From Pseudomonas sp. B20(2017) (GTDB lineage: Bacteria > Pseudomonadota > Gammaproteobacteria > Pseudomonadales > Pseudomonadaceae): a DNA stretch of 64,000 bases. A program made the translations under genes and the position numbers. The notes beneath the pieces were generated by a model. The model did not search any database, was not told the origin of the DNA, and was given only the letters and a program-made list of their open reading frames with translations. Positions 51,239-61,050 of this stretch are shown here, piece by piece. The DNA lies in NCBI RefSeq assembly GCF_002113125.1, contig NZ_NEJP01000008.1:62001-126000 (forward strand), read 5' to 3'. How positions within the stretch are numbered: the first letter of the stretch is position 1; every line of letters begins with the position of its first letter.

Positions 51239-52179
51239 TGGCCAAGATTCTCACCCTGACCCTCAACCCGGCGCTGGACCTCACGGTGCAGTTGTCACGT
51301 CTTGATGCCGGTCAGGTCAACCGCAGCGACGAGATGCACACCCATGCCGCCGGCAAGGGCGTCAATGTCGCGCAAGTGCTGGCCGACCTCGGTCATCAAC
51401 TGACGGTCAGCGGCTTTCTCGGCGAAGACAATCTGCAGGCATTCGAAACCCTGTTCGCCAGGCGCAGTTTCACCGATGCGTTTATCCGGGTGCCCGGCGA
51501 GACCCGCAGCAACATCAAGGTCGCGGAAAAGGACGGCCGCATTACCGACATCAACGGCCCGGGCCCGATAGTGGGCGTGGTGGCGCAACAGGCGTTGCTG
51601 GATCGTCTGGTGCAGATCGCGCCGGGGCATGACGCGGTGGTGGTCGCCGGTAGTCTGCCGCGCGGAGTCACCGCGCAGTGGTTGCGCGAACTGGTCGAGC
51701 GCTTGAAAGCGTTGGGCCTGAAAGTCGCCCTGGACACCAGCGGCGACGCCTTGCGCGCGGCCCTCAAGGCCGGCCCGTGGCTGATCAAGCCGAATACCGA
51801 AGAACTGGCGGATGCGCTGGGCTGTGAAGTGCTGTCCCACGCGTCTCAGGCCGAAGCGGCCAATCGGTTGCACGCTCAGGGCATCGAGCATGTGGTGATT
51901 TCCCACGGCGCCGAAGGTGTGAACTGGTTCAGCGTCGGCTCGGCGCTGCATGCGACGCCGCCGAAGGTCAGCGTCGCCAGCACGGTCGGTGCCGGCGATT
52001 CGTTGCTGGCCGGCATGCTTCACGGTCTGCTCAGCGCCGACACGCCGGAACAAACCCTGCGCACGGCCACCGCCATTGCGGCACAGGCGGTGACCCAGAT
52101 CGGTTTCGGTATTCACGACGCTGCGCAACTGACGCAGCTCGAACAGGGCGTGCGCGTGCGCCCCCTGACAGAACAATAA
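51238..52179 (+). CDS. fruK: 1-phosphofructokinase FruK
   Basis: A 313-residue PfkB-family kinase converting fructose-1-phosphate, the product of FruA, to fructose-1,6-bisphosphate. Motifs are LTLNPALDLTVQLSRLDAGQ, AGKGVNVAQVLADLG, VVAGSLPRGV and the catalytic anion hole/base VASTVGAGDSLLAGML. Because it consumes fructose-1-phosphate it also controls the Cra inducer level. It lies between fruB (TAATG junction) and fruA (11 bp gap). Confidence 0.97.
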   Translation: MAKILTLTLNPALDLTVQLSRLDAGQVNRSDEMHTHAAGKGVNVAQVLADLGHQLTVSGFLGEDNLQAFETLFARRSFTDAFIRVPGETRSNIKVAEKDGRITDINGPGPIVGVVAQQALLDRLVQIAPGHDAVVVAGSLPRGVTAQWLRELVERLKALGLKVALDTSGDALRAALKAGPWLIKPNTEELADALGCEVLSHASQAEAANRLHAQGIEHVVISHGAEGVNWFSVGSALHATPPKVSVASTVGAGDSLLAGMLHGLLSADTPEQTLRTATAIAAQAVTQIGFGIHDAAQLTQLEQGVRVRPLTEQ

Positions 52180-52190
52180 GAGGGTTTGTC

Positions 52191-53924
52191 ATGAAATTAG
52201 CCATTGTCACGGCCTGCCCGAACGGCATGGTCACCAGTGTGCTGTGCGCCCGGCTGCTGGATGCCGCGGCCCAGCGTCAGGGCTGGAGCACCAGCGTCGA
52301 AGTGGTGGATGCGGCGCACCCGGAACGCGAGTTGTCGGCGGCCACCATCGAGGCCGCCGAGTGGGTGTTGCTGGTGGCCACCGGAACTGTGGACATGACC
52401 CGGTTCATCGGCAAGAAAGTCTTTCGGATTGCGCCGGCGCAAGCCCTGCAGGATGTCGAAGAAGTACTGCGGCGTGGCGCTGTCGAGGCCGAGGTTTACG
52501 TCGCTGCCGAAACGCCGCCCGTGGTTGCCAGCGCGCAAGCGCCGCGTCTGGTCGCGGTCACTGCGTGCCCGACCGGCGTCGCCCACACCTTCATGGCCGC
52601 CGAAGCCTTGCAGCAAGCCGCCAAGCGTCTGGGCTACGACCTGCAAGTCGAAACCCAGGGTTCGGTCGGCGCGCGAAATCCACTGAGCGCGGCAGCAATC
52701 GCCGAGGCTGACGTGGTGCTGCTGGCGGCTGACATTGAAGTCGCCACCGAGCGTTTCGCCGGCAAGAAAATCTATCGCTGCGGCACCGGGATCGCGTTGA
52801 AGCAATCCGAAGCCACGCTGAAAAAAGCTTTGACCGAAGGCAAGCAGGAAAGCGCTGCGAGCGACGGCAAGGCCCCGGCCAAGCAAGAGAAAAGCGGCGT
52901 CTACAAACACCTGCTGACGGGTGTGTCGTTCATGCTGCCGATGGTGGTGGCGGGCGGTCTGATGATCGCCTTGTCGTTCGTGTTCGGCATCACCGCGTTC
53001 AAGGAAGAGGGCACGCTGGCGGCGGCGCTGATGCAGATCGGTGGCGAGACCGCGTTCAAATTGATGGTGCCGCTGCTGGCCGGTTACATCGCCTGGTCGA
53101 TTGCCGACCGCCCCGGACTCGCGCCGGGCATGATCGGCGGTTTGCTGGCGAGCACCCTGGGCGCCGGCTTCATCGGCGGAATCGTCGCCGGGTTTATCGC
53201 AGGGTATGCGGCCAAGGCGATCAGTCGGTATGTGGCGCTGCCGCAAAGTCTGGAAGCGCTGAAGCCGATTCTGATCATCCCGTTGTTCGCCAGTCTGTTC
53301 ACCGGGCTGGTGATGATCTACGTGGTCGGCAAACCGGTGGCCGGGATGCTCGCGGCGCTGACGCATTTTCTCGACAGCATGGGCACCACCAACGCGATCC
53401 TGCTCGGTGTGCTGCTGGGCGGCATGATGTGCGTCGACCTCGGCGGGCCGATCAACAAGGCTGCCTATGCGTTCTCGGTGGGGCTGCTGGCCTCGCAGAG
53501 TTATGCACCGATGGCCGCGACCATGGCCGCCGGCATGGTGCCGCCGATCGGTCTCGGTATCGCCACGTTCATCGCCCGACGCAAGTTCGCCCAGACTGAA
53601 CGCGAGGCGGGCAAAGCAGCGCTGGTGCTCGGGTTGTGCTTTATCTCCGAAGGGGCGATTCCATTTGCCGCGAAAGACCCGTTGCGGGTGATCCCGGCGA
53701 GCATTGCCGGCGGTGCGCTGACCGGTGCGTTGTCGATGTACTTCGGCTGCAAACTGATGGCGCCTCACGGTGGTTTGTTCGTGCTGGCGATTCCGAACGC
53801 GATCAACCATGCGCTGCTGTACTTGCTGGCGATTGTCGCGGGCAGCCTGCTGACGGCGGTGGTGTATGCGCTGGTCAAGCGGCCGGAGGCCGTGGAACTG
53901 GCAATGGAACCCGCGAAAGCTTGA
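52191..53924 (+). CDS. fruA: PTS fructose permease FruA (EIIB'-EIIB-EIIC)
   Basis: A 577-residue membrane permease that imports fructose as fructose-1-phosphate. Two tandem EIIB-like domains precede the membrane part. The first (about 1-105) has ACPNGMVTS and is probably the non-catalytic EIIB'. The second carries phosphocysteine C126 in TACPTGVAHT. A linker rich in Lys/Glu leads to the EIIC domain (about 230-565; YKHLLTGVSFMLPMVVAGGL, conserved MCVDLGGPINKAAYAF). It is the last gene of the operon, followed by a REPIN instead of a classic terminator. Confidence 0.97.
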   Translation: MKLAIVTACPNGMVTSVLCARLLDAAAQRQGWSTSVEVVDAAHPERELSAATIEAAEWVLLVATGTVDMTRFIGKKVFRIAPAQALQDVEEVLRRGAVEAEVYVAAETPPVVASAQAPRLVAVTACPTGVAHTFMAAEALQQAAKRLGYDLQVETQGSVGARNPLSAAAIAEADVVLLAADIEVATERFAGKKIYRCGTGIALKQSEATLKKALTEGKQESAASDGKAPAKQEKSGVYKHLLTGVSFMLPMVVAGGLMIALSFVFGITAFKEEGTLAAALMQIGGETAFKLMVPLLAGYIAWSIADRPGLAPGMIGGLLASTLGAGFIGGIVAGFIAGYAAKAISRYVALPQSLEALKPILIIPLFASLFTGLVMIYVVGKPVAGMLAALTHFLDSMGTTNAILLGVLLGGMMCVDLGGPINKAAYAFSVGLLASQSYAPMAATMAAGMVPPIGLGIATFIARRKFAQTEREAGKAALVLGLCFISEGAIPFAAKDPLRVIPASIAGGALTGALSMYFGCKLMAPHGGLFVLAIPNAINHALLYLLAIVAGSLLTAVVYALVKRPEAVELAMEPAKA

Positions 53925-53934
53925 CACCATTCTT

Positions 53935-54024
53935 TGTGGGAGCGGGCTTGCTCGCGAATGCGGTTTGACCTTCAACAGATGTGTTGACTGATCCGACGCC
54001 TTCGCGAGCAAGCCCGCTCCCACA
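53935..54024. repeat. REPIN (inverted REP pair) between fruA and phoD
   Basis: TGTGGGAGCGGGCTTGCTCGCGAA at the left is repeated in exact inverted orientation at the right, spanning 90 bp. Each arm has the Pseudomonas group-II-type REP core with its own palindrome. The unit begins 11 bp after fruA and could act as a 3'-end stabiliser or terminator. Confidence 0.93.
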
Positions 54025-54091
54025 GGAAACAGGTTGTCATCCCCAATTCATGATCCCGTGCTTAAGTTTTCCTTTTTTCAGGGAGAACACC

Positions 54092-55633
54092 ATGAGCGAT
54101 TTCAAACTCGGTCGCCGTCGGCTTATACAAACCGTCGGCGCCGGGCTGTTGATGCCGGGGCTGGCGCCGGCGGTGATCGCGTCGGTCAAGGATCGACCGC
54201 AACTCACTGACGGCGTGCAATCCGGCGACTTGCAGGGTGATCGGGCGATGATCTGGAGCCGCGCCGACCGCCCGGCGCAGATGGTGGTGGAGTGGGACAC
54301 CCGCAGCCAGTTCCGCCATCCGCGCCGTGTCGTTTCCACGCTGGCCGATGCCCGCAGCGATTTCACCGCCCGCGTCGAACTCACCGGGTTGCCCGCCGAT
54401 CAGGCGATTTTCTACCGCGTGTATTTCAAGGACGCCCGCACCGGAGTTGCCAGCGAACCATGGCTCGGCCACCTGCGCAGCGCACCGACGGCACGGCGCC
54501 ATATTCGATTTGTCTGGAGCGGCGACACCGTTGGCCAGGGCTTCGGCATCAACCCCGATATCGGCGGCATGCGCATCTATGAAGCCATGCGCATGCGCCT
54601 GCCGGACTTCTTTATCCACAGCGGCGACACCATCTACGCCGACGGCCCGGTGCCGGCGCAACTGACCACTGAAGGTGGCCGGATCTGGCGCAACCTCACC
54701 ACCGAAGCCAAGAGCAAGGTCGCCCAGACCCTCGACGATTATCGCGGCAATTACCGCTACAACCTGATGGATGAAAACGTCCGTCGCTTCAACGCCGAAG
54801 TGCCGCAGATCTGGCAATGGGACGATCATGAAGTGGTCAACAACTGGTCGCCGGGCAAGCAGCTCGACGAGCGCTATCAGGAAAAAAATATCCACACCCT
54901 GGTCGGCCGTGCGCGTCAGGCCTGGCTCGAATATTCGCCGATGCGCCGTCAGGCAGCGGATGGTGGCGGGCGGATCTATCGCAAGCTGAGCTACGGACCA
55001 ATGCTCGATGTGTTCGTGCTCGACATGCGCAGTTATCGCGGCGCCAACGACGACAATCTCGGGGCGGAAAAACCGTTCCTCGGACGCGAGCAACTGAACT
55101 GGCTCAAACGCGGATTGAAGGCCTCGAAAGCCCAGTGGAAAGTCATCGCCGCCGACATGCCGATCGGTCTTGGTGTACCTGATGGCGAGGTTAGTCCCGG
55201 TGTGCCGCGTTGGGAAGCGGTGGCCAACGGCGATCCCGGTCCGGCGCAGGGACGCGAACTGGAAATCGCCGAGCTGCTGGGCTTTTTGCGTGCACAGCAA
55301 GTGCGCAATTTCGTGTTCCTGACGGCGGACGTGCATTACTGCGCGGCGCATCACTATCACCCGGATCGCGCGGCGTTCCAGGATTTCGAACCGTTCTGGG
55401 AGTTTGTCGCAGGGCCGCTGAACGCCGGCAGTTTCGGCCCCAATCCGCTGGACAAGACCTTTGGCCCGCAGGTGGTGTTCGAGAAGGCGCCGGCAGTGCA
55501 GAACGCCTCGCCGTTTGCCGGGTTTCAGTTTTTCGGAGAGGTGAATATTGACGGGCAGAGCGGGGAGATGAGCGTGGTGTTGCGGGATCTGGAGGGTGTT
55601 GCGGTGTTTGAGCAAAAACTGCAACCGACTTGA
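54092..55633 (+). CDS. phoD: PhoD-family alkaline phosphatase/phosphodiesterase, Tat-exported
   Basis: A 513-residue PhoD-like metallophosphoesterase. The N-terminus has a twin-arginine signal (KLGRRRLIQTVGAGLLMPGL), so it should be exported folded. After a Fn3-like PhoD_N domain (residues about 40-140) the catalytic domain shows FVWSGDTVGQGFG, PDFFIHSGDTIYADGP, WDDHEVVNNW and FLTADVHYCAAHHYHPD, which supply the metal ligands. It would release phosphate from phosphodiesters or monoesters outside the inner membrane. The ATG follows AGGGAGAACACC. A Pho box was not found. It is bracketed by two REPINs. Confidence 0.93.
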   Translation: MSDFKLGRRRLIQTVGAGLLMPGLAPAVIASVKDRPQLTDGVQSGDLQGDRAMIWSRADRPAQMVVEWDTRSQFRHPRRVVSTLADARSDFTARVELTGLPADQAIFYRVYFKDARTGVASEPWLGHLRSAPTARRHIRFVWSGDTVGQGFGINPDIGGMRIYEAMRMRLPDFFIHSGDTIYADGPVPAQLTTEGGRIWRNLTTEAKSKVAQTLDDYRGNYRYNLMDENVRRFNAEVPQIWQWDDHEVVNNWSPGKQLDERYQEKNIHTLVGRARQAWLEYSPMRRQAADGGGRIYRKLSYGPMLDVFVLDMRSYRGANDDNLGAEKPFLGREQLNWLKRGLKASKAQWKVIAADMPIGLGVPDGEVSPGVPRWEAVANGDPGPAQGRELEIAELLGFLRAQQVRNFVFLTADVHYCAAHHYHPDRAAFQDFEPFWEFVAGPLNAGSFGPNPLDKTFGPQVVFEKAPAVQNASPFAGFQFFGEVNIDGQSGEMSVVLRDLEGVAVFEQKLQPT

Positions 55634-55650
55634 GTTCACCGCAAACAATT

Positions 55651-55740
55651 TGTGGGAGCGAGCTTGCTCGCGATAGCGGTGTAACAGACAACGAATGTGT
55701 TGAATGTAAAACCGTCATCGCGAGCAAGCTCGCTCCCACA
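55651..55740. repeat. REPIN downstream of phoD
   Basis: TGTGGGAGCGAGCTTGCTCGCGAT at the left and its inverted copy at the right span 90 bp, 17 bp after the phoD stop and 14 bp before the flavoprotein stop. With the upstream REPIN it frames phoD. Confidence 0.93.
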
Positions 55741-55754
55741 TTTGTCATGTGTGG

Positions 55755-58283
55755 TCAGTAAACGTCGCGGCGATAGCGACCCTGTTCGATCAGGCGCTCG
55801 ACTTCGGCGGCGCCCAGCACTTCATTGAGCACCTGATCCACGCCCGACGCCATGCCTTGAAGGCTGCCGCAGATGTAGATCACCGCACCGTCCGCCAGCC
55901 ATTTCTTCAACTCGTCGGCCGATTCGCGCAGGCGATCCTGCACGTAAATTTTCTCGGCCTGATCCCGCGAGAACGCCAGATCGAGGCGTTCCAGATCGCC
56001 ATTGATCAACCACTCTTCCAGCTCCGCACGACAGAGGAAGTCGTGCTCGCGATTGCGTTCGCCAAACAGCAGCCAGTGGCGTTGTTGATTGTCGGCGATC
56101 CGCGCCTTGAGCAAGCTGCGCAGCCCGGCGAGGCCGGTGCCGTTGCCCAGCAGGATCATCGGCACCGGTGCGTTCGGCAGATGGAAACCGCTGTTGCGGC
56201 GGACCCGCAGGCTGATGCTGCCGCCGACCGGAGCATGCTCGGTCAGCCAGCCGGAGCCGATGCCGAGGTTGCCGTCGGCATGCTGTTCCTGACGCACGAT
56301 CAGCTCCAGCACGCCGTCGGCGGCAATCGAGGCAATCGAGTATTCGCGCATGGCCAGCGGCACCATTGCATCGACCAGCGCCTGAGCGTGCAAGCCCACC
56401 AGATGGGCGCGGTGCTCGGGCAATTGGCGGCTGGCGAGGGCCATTTCCAGCGGCTCTTCCAGGCCGTTGACCTTGACGCTGGTTTCACCACGGATGCCGA
56501 GGCCGTCGAGGAAATGCTCGATCGCCCACGGGCAGTTGCGCGGCAGCACTTCCACCAGGTCACCGGCCAGCCAGCTGCGAGAAGTCGGCGCGGTCAGGCC
56601 GAGCAGGAAAACCGGGGCGCCGGCGCTGTCCGGGTTCATCAGCTCGCGGCGCACCAGTGTCCAGTTCTCGTAGCTCGGTGCCTGCCAGGTGTCGACCGGT
56701 GCTTGCCCGGTGAGCAGGCCGAGCTGGGTCTGCCAGTGACGCAAGGCGTAAGGATCGCCGCTGTCGACTTCGACCGGGGCGAACAGGGTCTTGCCGCCGT
56801 GTTCGCCCAGCCATTGATGCAGGCGTCGGGCGAAACCGCAGAAGTGTTGATACTGACGGTCGCCGAGGCCGAGCACCGCGTAGTTGAGGCTGTCGAGGGT
56901 CGAGGCGTTCTTCAACACCTTGCGCTCGAAACCGCGAGCGCTGTCCGGCGCTTCGCCGTCGCCGAAGGTGCTGACCACGAACAGCGCGTTGTTCGATTCG
57001 CGCAGATCCTGCTCGCTGACATTGGCCAGCGGCTGCACCTTCACCGGCAACCCGGCCGCCTGCAACTGGCCGGCGGTCTGCCACGCCAGTTGCTCGGCAA
57101 AACCGCTCTGGCTGGCAAAGCCGATCAGCCACGCCGGCGTATCGCCGGCCGGTTGGTCGAGGCCTTTGCGGGCATCCTTGATCTGCTTTTTCTTGCGGCG
57201 GCGATCCAGATACAGCAACCAGCCGGTGATGAAGAACAGCGGCATCAACACCGCCGCGACGGTGACGATGATCCGCCCGACCAGGCCGAAATAGCTGCCG
57301 ACATGCAACGCGTAAATGCTGGTCAGTAATTGCGCCTTGAAGCTCTTGTCGGCGTAGCGGTCGACGCGTTTGACGACGCCGGTGGCCGGGTCGAGGGTGA
57401 TCTGGTTCAGCGCGCGGTCATGGGGCGAGCTGTCGAGCAGATAGAACACGGTCGCCGGTTGGCCGGCCACCGGCGGCATGCGGATGTTGTAGGAAGCGAG
57501 GCCCGGGCCTGCGGTGCTGTAGATGCTGAGCCACATCGCGGCGTAATCGGCAGTCGGCGCCGGACCTTCGGGGGCCGGGCCACGACCGCCCCGCACGCGC
57601 TCGTTTTGCGGCGCATCGGAAAGCAATTTGGTCAGGCCCTTGTTGTACCACTCGTAGGACCAGGACAGTCCGGTCAGTGCCAGCAGCAGGTAAACCAGCA
57701 TGCACCAGGTGCCGAGCACCGAGTGCAGATCCCAGTTGAAGCTGCGGCCCTTTTTCTTCCAGTCGAGCGTCAGCCACACACGCCAGCTGTTCCACTGGCG
57801 CGGCCAGCGCAGGTATAGGCCCGAGAGGCAGAAGAACAGCAGCATCAGGGTGCAGGCGCCGGTGATGTTGCGACCGGTATCGCCCATGGCGAGGAACCGG
57901 TGCAGCTGCAGCATCAGGCCGAAGAAGTCCTGGCCGGTGGCGTCGCCCTTGAACTCGGCGGTGTAGGGATCGAAGTAGCGCATCTCGCCCCGGCGTTCGC
58001 CTTTGGGCGGGGTGAACCAGACGCGTCCGGCGCTGCCGCTTTCGGTTTCGACCGAGAGCATCGAGACTTTCTTGCCCGAGGCGGCTTCGATCTGCGCCAC
58101 CAGATCGGCGGGCGGCAGGACGCCGGCAACCTGTTTCTCGACCTGCAACACCGATGGGTTGAGGGCTTTGAGAATTTCGTCCTGGAACGAATAGGCAGCG
58201 CCGGTGATGCCCATCAGGGCCAGCACCAGCCCGGCAGTGATGCCAAAAAACCAGTGCAACTGGAACAGGGTTTTCTTCAACAC
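55755..58283 (-). CDS. PepSY-TM / flavodoxin / NADPH-flavin reductase fusion (inner-membrane siderophore-iron reductase candidate)
   Basis: An 842-residue membrane flavoprotein. The N-terminal third is a PepSY-associated membrane region (helices [60 protein letters not shown] and [20 protein letters not shown]). From about residue 388 a flavodoxin-like FMN domain follows ([50 protein letters not shown]). The rest is a sulfite-reductase/CPR-type FAD-NADP domain ([44 protein letters not shown]). It matches the oxidoreductase next to piuA in P. aeruginosa (PA4513). Reduction of siderophore iron in the periplasm is inferred. The start is GTG with AAGG 8 bases upstream. Confidence 0.9.
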   Translation of the reverse strand: MLKKTLFQLHWFFGITAGLVLALMGITGAAYSFQDEILKALNPSVLQVEKQVAGVLPPADLVAQIEAASGKKVSMLSVETESGSAGRVWFTPPKGERRGEMRYFDPYTAEFKGDATGQDFFGLMLQLHRFLAMGDTGRNITGACTLMLLFFCLSGLYLRWPRQWNSWRVWLTLDWKKKGRSFNWDLHSVLGTWCMLVYLLLALTGLSWSYEWYNKGLTKLLSDAPQNERVRGGRGPAPEGPAPTADYAAMWLSIYSTAGPGLASYNIRMPPVAGQPATVFYLLDSSPHDRALNQITLDPATGVVKRVDRYADKSFKAQLLTSIYALHVGSYFGLVGRIIVTVAAVLMPLFFITGWLLYLDRRRKKKQIKDARKGLDQPAGDTPAWLIGFASQSGFAEQLAWQTAGQLQAAGLPVKVQPLANVSEQDLRESNNALFVVSTFGDGEAPDSARGFERKVLKNASTLDSLNYAVLGLGDRQYQHFCGFARRLHQWLGEHGGKTLFAPVEVDSGDPYALRHWQTQLGLLTGQAPVDTWQAPSYENWTLVRRELMNPDSAGAPVFLLGLTAPTSRSWLAGDLVEVLPRNCPWAIEHFLDGLGIRGETSVKVNGLEEPLEMALASRQLPEHRAHLVGLHAQALVDAMVPLAMREYSIASIAADGVLELIVRQEQHADGNLGIGSGWLTEHAPVGGSISLRVRRNSGFHLPNAPVPMILLGNGTGLAGLRSLLKARIADNQQRHWLLFGERNREHDFLCRAELEEWLINGDLERLDLAFSRDQAEKIYVQDRLRESADELKKWLADGAVIYICGSLQGMASGVDQVLNEVLGAAEVERLIEQGRYRRDVY

Positions 58284-58366
58284 GTCGCTTGCCTTGTCCG
58301 TTCGGTAATTGTGTTCACGGCGTGCATTATGCCGTGGCCTATCGAGAAACGTTCTTTATTACGCAC

Positions 58367-58396
58367 AAAAGCCCCGCTCAAATGAATGAACGGGGC
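58367..58396 (-). terminator. Minus-strand terminator between piuA and the flavoprotein gene
   Basis: On the minus strand GCCCCG...CGGGGC, with inner TCA/TGA pairing, is followed by TTTT. It lies beyond the REPIN after piuA and upstream of the flavoprotein start, so the two genes are probably separate transcripts or only partly coupled. Confidence 0.7.
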
Positions 58397-58418
58397 CGAG
58401 CCTTGTGGGCGCATACCT

Positions 58419-58507
58419 TGTGGGAGCGAGCTTGCTCGCGAAGGCGTCGTATCAGTCAGCATCTACGTCACTGACCCACCGCTTTCGCGAGCAAGCTCGC
58501 TCCCACA
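58419..58507. repeat. REPIN downstream of piuA
   Basis: TGTGGGAGCGAGCTTGCTCGCGAA and its inverted copy span 89 bp, 14 bp after the piuA stop. The arms are the same type as the two REPINs around phoD, while the central spacer differs. Confidence 0.93.
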
Positions 58508-58521
58508 GGTTTCCACATCGA

Positions 58522-60843
58522 TCAGAAGTGGAAGTTGGTGCTCAGCAATGCCGTACGGCCCGCCGCCTGGTTGGCGAAGTGAGTCGAGAAGGCCTTGTCG
58601 TAGTAGGTCTCGTTGGTCAGGTTCTGCACGTTCAGTTGCAGGTCGACGTTCTTGCTCAGCTTGTACGCCGCCATTGCGTCGTAGCGAACGTAGGAATCGA
58701 CCATGGTGGTGTTGGCCACGTTGCCGAATACGTCATCCACGTAGAACGCACCGCCACCGATGGTCAGCTTCGGCGTGACCTGGTAAGTGGTCCACAGGCT
58801 GGCGCTGTTTTTCGGCGTGTTAGGCAGCTCGTTACCGTTGTTGGCCTTGTTGGCCGGCAGGTCACCACCGTCAACCTGTTCGCTATCCATGTAGGCGTAA
58901 CCGGCGAACACTTGCCACTTGTCGGTGATCTTGCCGCTGGCGGACAGCTCGATACCTTGTACACGCGTCTTGCCGGCGTTTTCGTACGAGGTGGTATCCA
59001 CCTGAACACGCGCGTTTTCTTTCTCGGTGCGGAAGATGTCGGCGGTCAGCGACAGGCGATCGTTCAGCAAATCCCACTTGGTACCGATTTCGTAGTTCTT
59101 GGTGGTTTCCGGCTCCATGTCGCTCTTGAGCAGGTTGCCGTTACGATCCGGCGTGCCGCCCAGCGGGTTGCCTTCCTGACCTTCACCCAGGGTGTTGCCC
59201 GGCGGTGTGGCGGAGGTGGCGTAGGACGCATAGATGCTGCCGTTCTCGGCCGGTTTGTAGACGATGCCGAACTGACCGGTGACGAACTCGCTGGTGTCCG
59301 AACCCTTGGAGGTGGTGCGGCCAGCGTTGTTGTAGGTGTTGTAGCCCGTTTCGAAGTGGTCGTAACGCAGACCCATGTTCACCAGCCATTGCTCGGACAG
59401 CTCCAGGGTGTCGAACACATACAGCGCGTAAGTATCGGACTGGGTATCGGTGCCGGCGTAGTTGCGCGAGATCGCGCCGTTCCACGGATCGTTCGGGTTC
59501 GGGTTCGACAGCGAGGTGCAGTTGTAGCCGCTGGCAGCGCCGATCAGGCCCGGGTTGCAGTTGGTGGTCACCGCCGAGGTGCGCGGCGTGGTGTCGGTGT
59601 TGACGTTGTACGAGGATTTGCTGCTTTCCTCACGGGTGTATTCGACACCGGTGGAGAAGCTGTTCTTGAAGCCGGCAACGTAGAAGTTGCCGAACAGGTC
59701 GGTCTGGTTGGTGGTGGTCTCGGTGTTGCTCACACGAGTGTTCGCACGACGCCAGACGCTGCCGTTGTTGACGTTGCCCTTGCTGTCGTCCGGCTGGGTC
59801 AGGATGTAATCCTGCATGCTGGTGCCGTGACGCAGGGTGTTCTTGATGGTCAGCGAGTCGCTCAGGTCATGTTCGATGGCGAAGGTCGCGGTGTCGGTGC
59901 GGCCTTTGCGGAAATCGCGATCCAGACCGTAGAAGTTGCTGTGATCGCCGCCGGCGTACGGCTTGTCCGGATTGGACTTGGTACGCGCCGCCGAGCCGCC
60001 GGCCGGAATGGTGTAGGGAATGCCCGAATCAGGGGTGTCGTTGCTTTCGAGATGGTAGTAATCGAGGTTGACGCGAGTGTCGGTGCCCAGGCCGAAGGCC
60101 AGGGACGGCGCGATGCCCCAACGGTCGTAGTCGACCTTGTCGCGCCCGGCGACGTTGCTCTCGTGGCTCATCAGGTTCAGACGGCCAGCTGCGGTGTCGC
60201 TGAACTGGTAGTTGCCATCCATCGTGTAACGCTGGGTCTGGTCGGAGCCCCAGGTGAAGCCGCCGTCGAACGAGTTGCCCAGGTGCGCTTTCTTGCTCAC
60301 CAGGTTGATGCTGCCGCCCGCCGCGCCGCGACCGCCGATGGCGGAGTTCGGGCCCTTGCTGACTTCGATGTTTTCCACGGCGAAGATTTCGCGGCTCTGG
60401 GAGCCGGTGTCGCGTACGCCGTCGAGGTAGGTGTCGCCCTGGGCGTCGAAACCACGGATGAACGGACGGTCGCCCTGCGGGTTGCCGCCTTCACCGGCAC
60501 CGAAAGTGATGCCCGGCACGGTGCGCAGCGCGTCCTGCATGTTCAGGGCGCCGGTGTCTTTCAGCACTTGCTGCGGGATCACGGTGACCGAGCGCGGCGT
60601 GTCGACCAGCGGCGCGGTGTACTTGGGCGAGGAGGCTTTCTCGACTTGGTAGGACGTCGAGTCCTGGGCTTCGCCGGTGATGGCGGTGGCGTCCAGGGCG
60701 ATGGCATTGCCGGTGGCTTTGCTGTCGGTTTTTTCGGCGGCGAACACCATGTGGCCTGCGGAGCCGGCGGTGATTGCCACGCCGATGGCGGAAGCGAGCA
60801 GACGTGGTGAACTGACCGGTAATTGTGCGAGTTGACGTGCCAT
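58522..60843 (-). CDS. piuA: TonB-dependent siderophore receptor PiuA
   Basis: A 773-residue outer-membrane receptor. The signal peptide (MARQLAQLPVSS to HMVFAAEKT) is followed by the plug domain with PLVDTPRSVTVIPQQVLKDT, then a 22-strand-type barrel ending in the terminal aromatic residue of LLSTNFHF. No N-terminal signalling domain is seen between signal and plug, so it is not a sigma/anti-sigma transducer. In P. aeruginosa PiuA imports catechol-type siderophores and siderophore-linked beta-lactams; the ligand here is inferred from homology and neighbours. The ATG follows GAGGGG. Confidence 0.93.
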   Translation of the reverse strand: MARQLAQLPVSSPRLLASAIGVAITAGSAGHMVFAAEKTDSKATGNAIALDATAITGEAQDSTSYQVEKASSPKYTAPLVDTPRSVTVIPQQVLKDTGALNMQDALRTVPGITFGAGEGGNPQGDRPFIRGFDAQGDTYLDGVRDTGSQSREIFAVENIEVSKGPNSAIGGRGAAGGSINLVSKKAHLGNSFDGGFTWGSDQTQRYTMDGNYQFSDTAAGRLNLMSHESNVAGRDKVDYDRWGIAPSLAFGLGTDTRVNLDYYHLESNDTPDSGIPYTIPAGGSAARTKSNPDKPYAGGDHSNFYGLDRDFRKGRTDTATFAIEHDLSDSLTIKNTLRHGTSMQDYILTQPDDSKGNVNNGSVWRRANTRVSNTETTTNQTDLFGNFYVAGFKNSFSTGVEYTREESSKSSYNVNTDTTPRTSAVTTNCNPGLIGAASGYNCTSLSNPNPNDPWNGAISRNYAGTDTQSDTYALYVFDTLELSEQWLVNMGLRYDHFETGYNTYNNAGRTTSKGSDTSEFVTGQFGIVYKPAENGSIYASYATSATPPGNTLGEGQEGNPLGGTPDRNGNLLKSDMEPETTKNYEIGTKWDLLNDRLSLTADIFRTEKENARVQVDTTSYENAGKTRVQGIELSASGKITDKWQVFAGYAYMDSEQVDGGDLPANKANNGNELPNTPKNSASLWTTYQVTPKLTIGGGAFYVDDVFGNVANTTMVDSYVRYDAMAAYKLSKNVDLQLNVQNLTNETYYDKAFSTHFANQAAGRTALLSTNFHF

Positions 60844-60877
60844 TTTTATTCCCCTCCCCAAGGATTTGAGGCGGCGG

Positions 60878-60906
60878 AATATAGGGTAAACAGGTATTCG
60901 TATCAA
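60878..60906 (-). promoter_or_regulatory. Predicted piuA promoter
   Basis: On the minus strand TTGATA, a 17-bp spacer and TATATT match sigma-70 boxes at five of six positions each, about 35 bp upstream of the piuA ATG. Fur control would be expected, but I found no 19-bp Fur box of good quality in this AT-rich region. Confidence 0.65.
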
Positions 60907-61050
60907 TTGCGAAACATTACTATTCGCGACAAATTTACATTCTTTACAATTTAACCTTACGGTTTTTGCCAGTTCATTCGTCTAGCGGGTTTTACACAGT
61001 CAATAAGAATCAATACCATTGGCATCTTTTTGCCATTTGGTGACGTCGCC

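Noticed and set aside
53935..58507. CRISPR-like interpretation of the repeated palindromes
   Set aside because: They are inverted pairs with REP cores at three separate intergenic sites, not direct repeats with regular unique spacers, and no cas genes are present.
60844..61050. Fur box between piuA and piuC
   Set aside because: The region is AT-rich and regulation by Fur is expected, but the best alignments to the 19-bp consensus matched fewer than half the positions.
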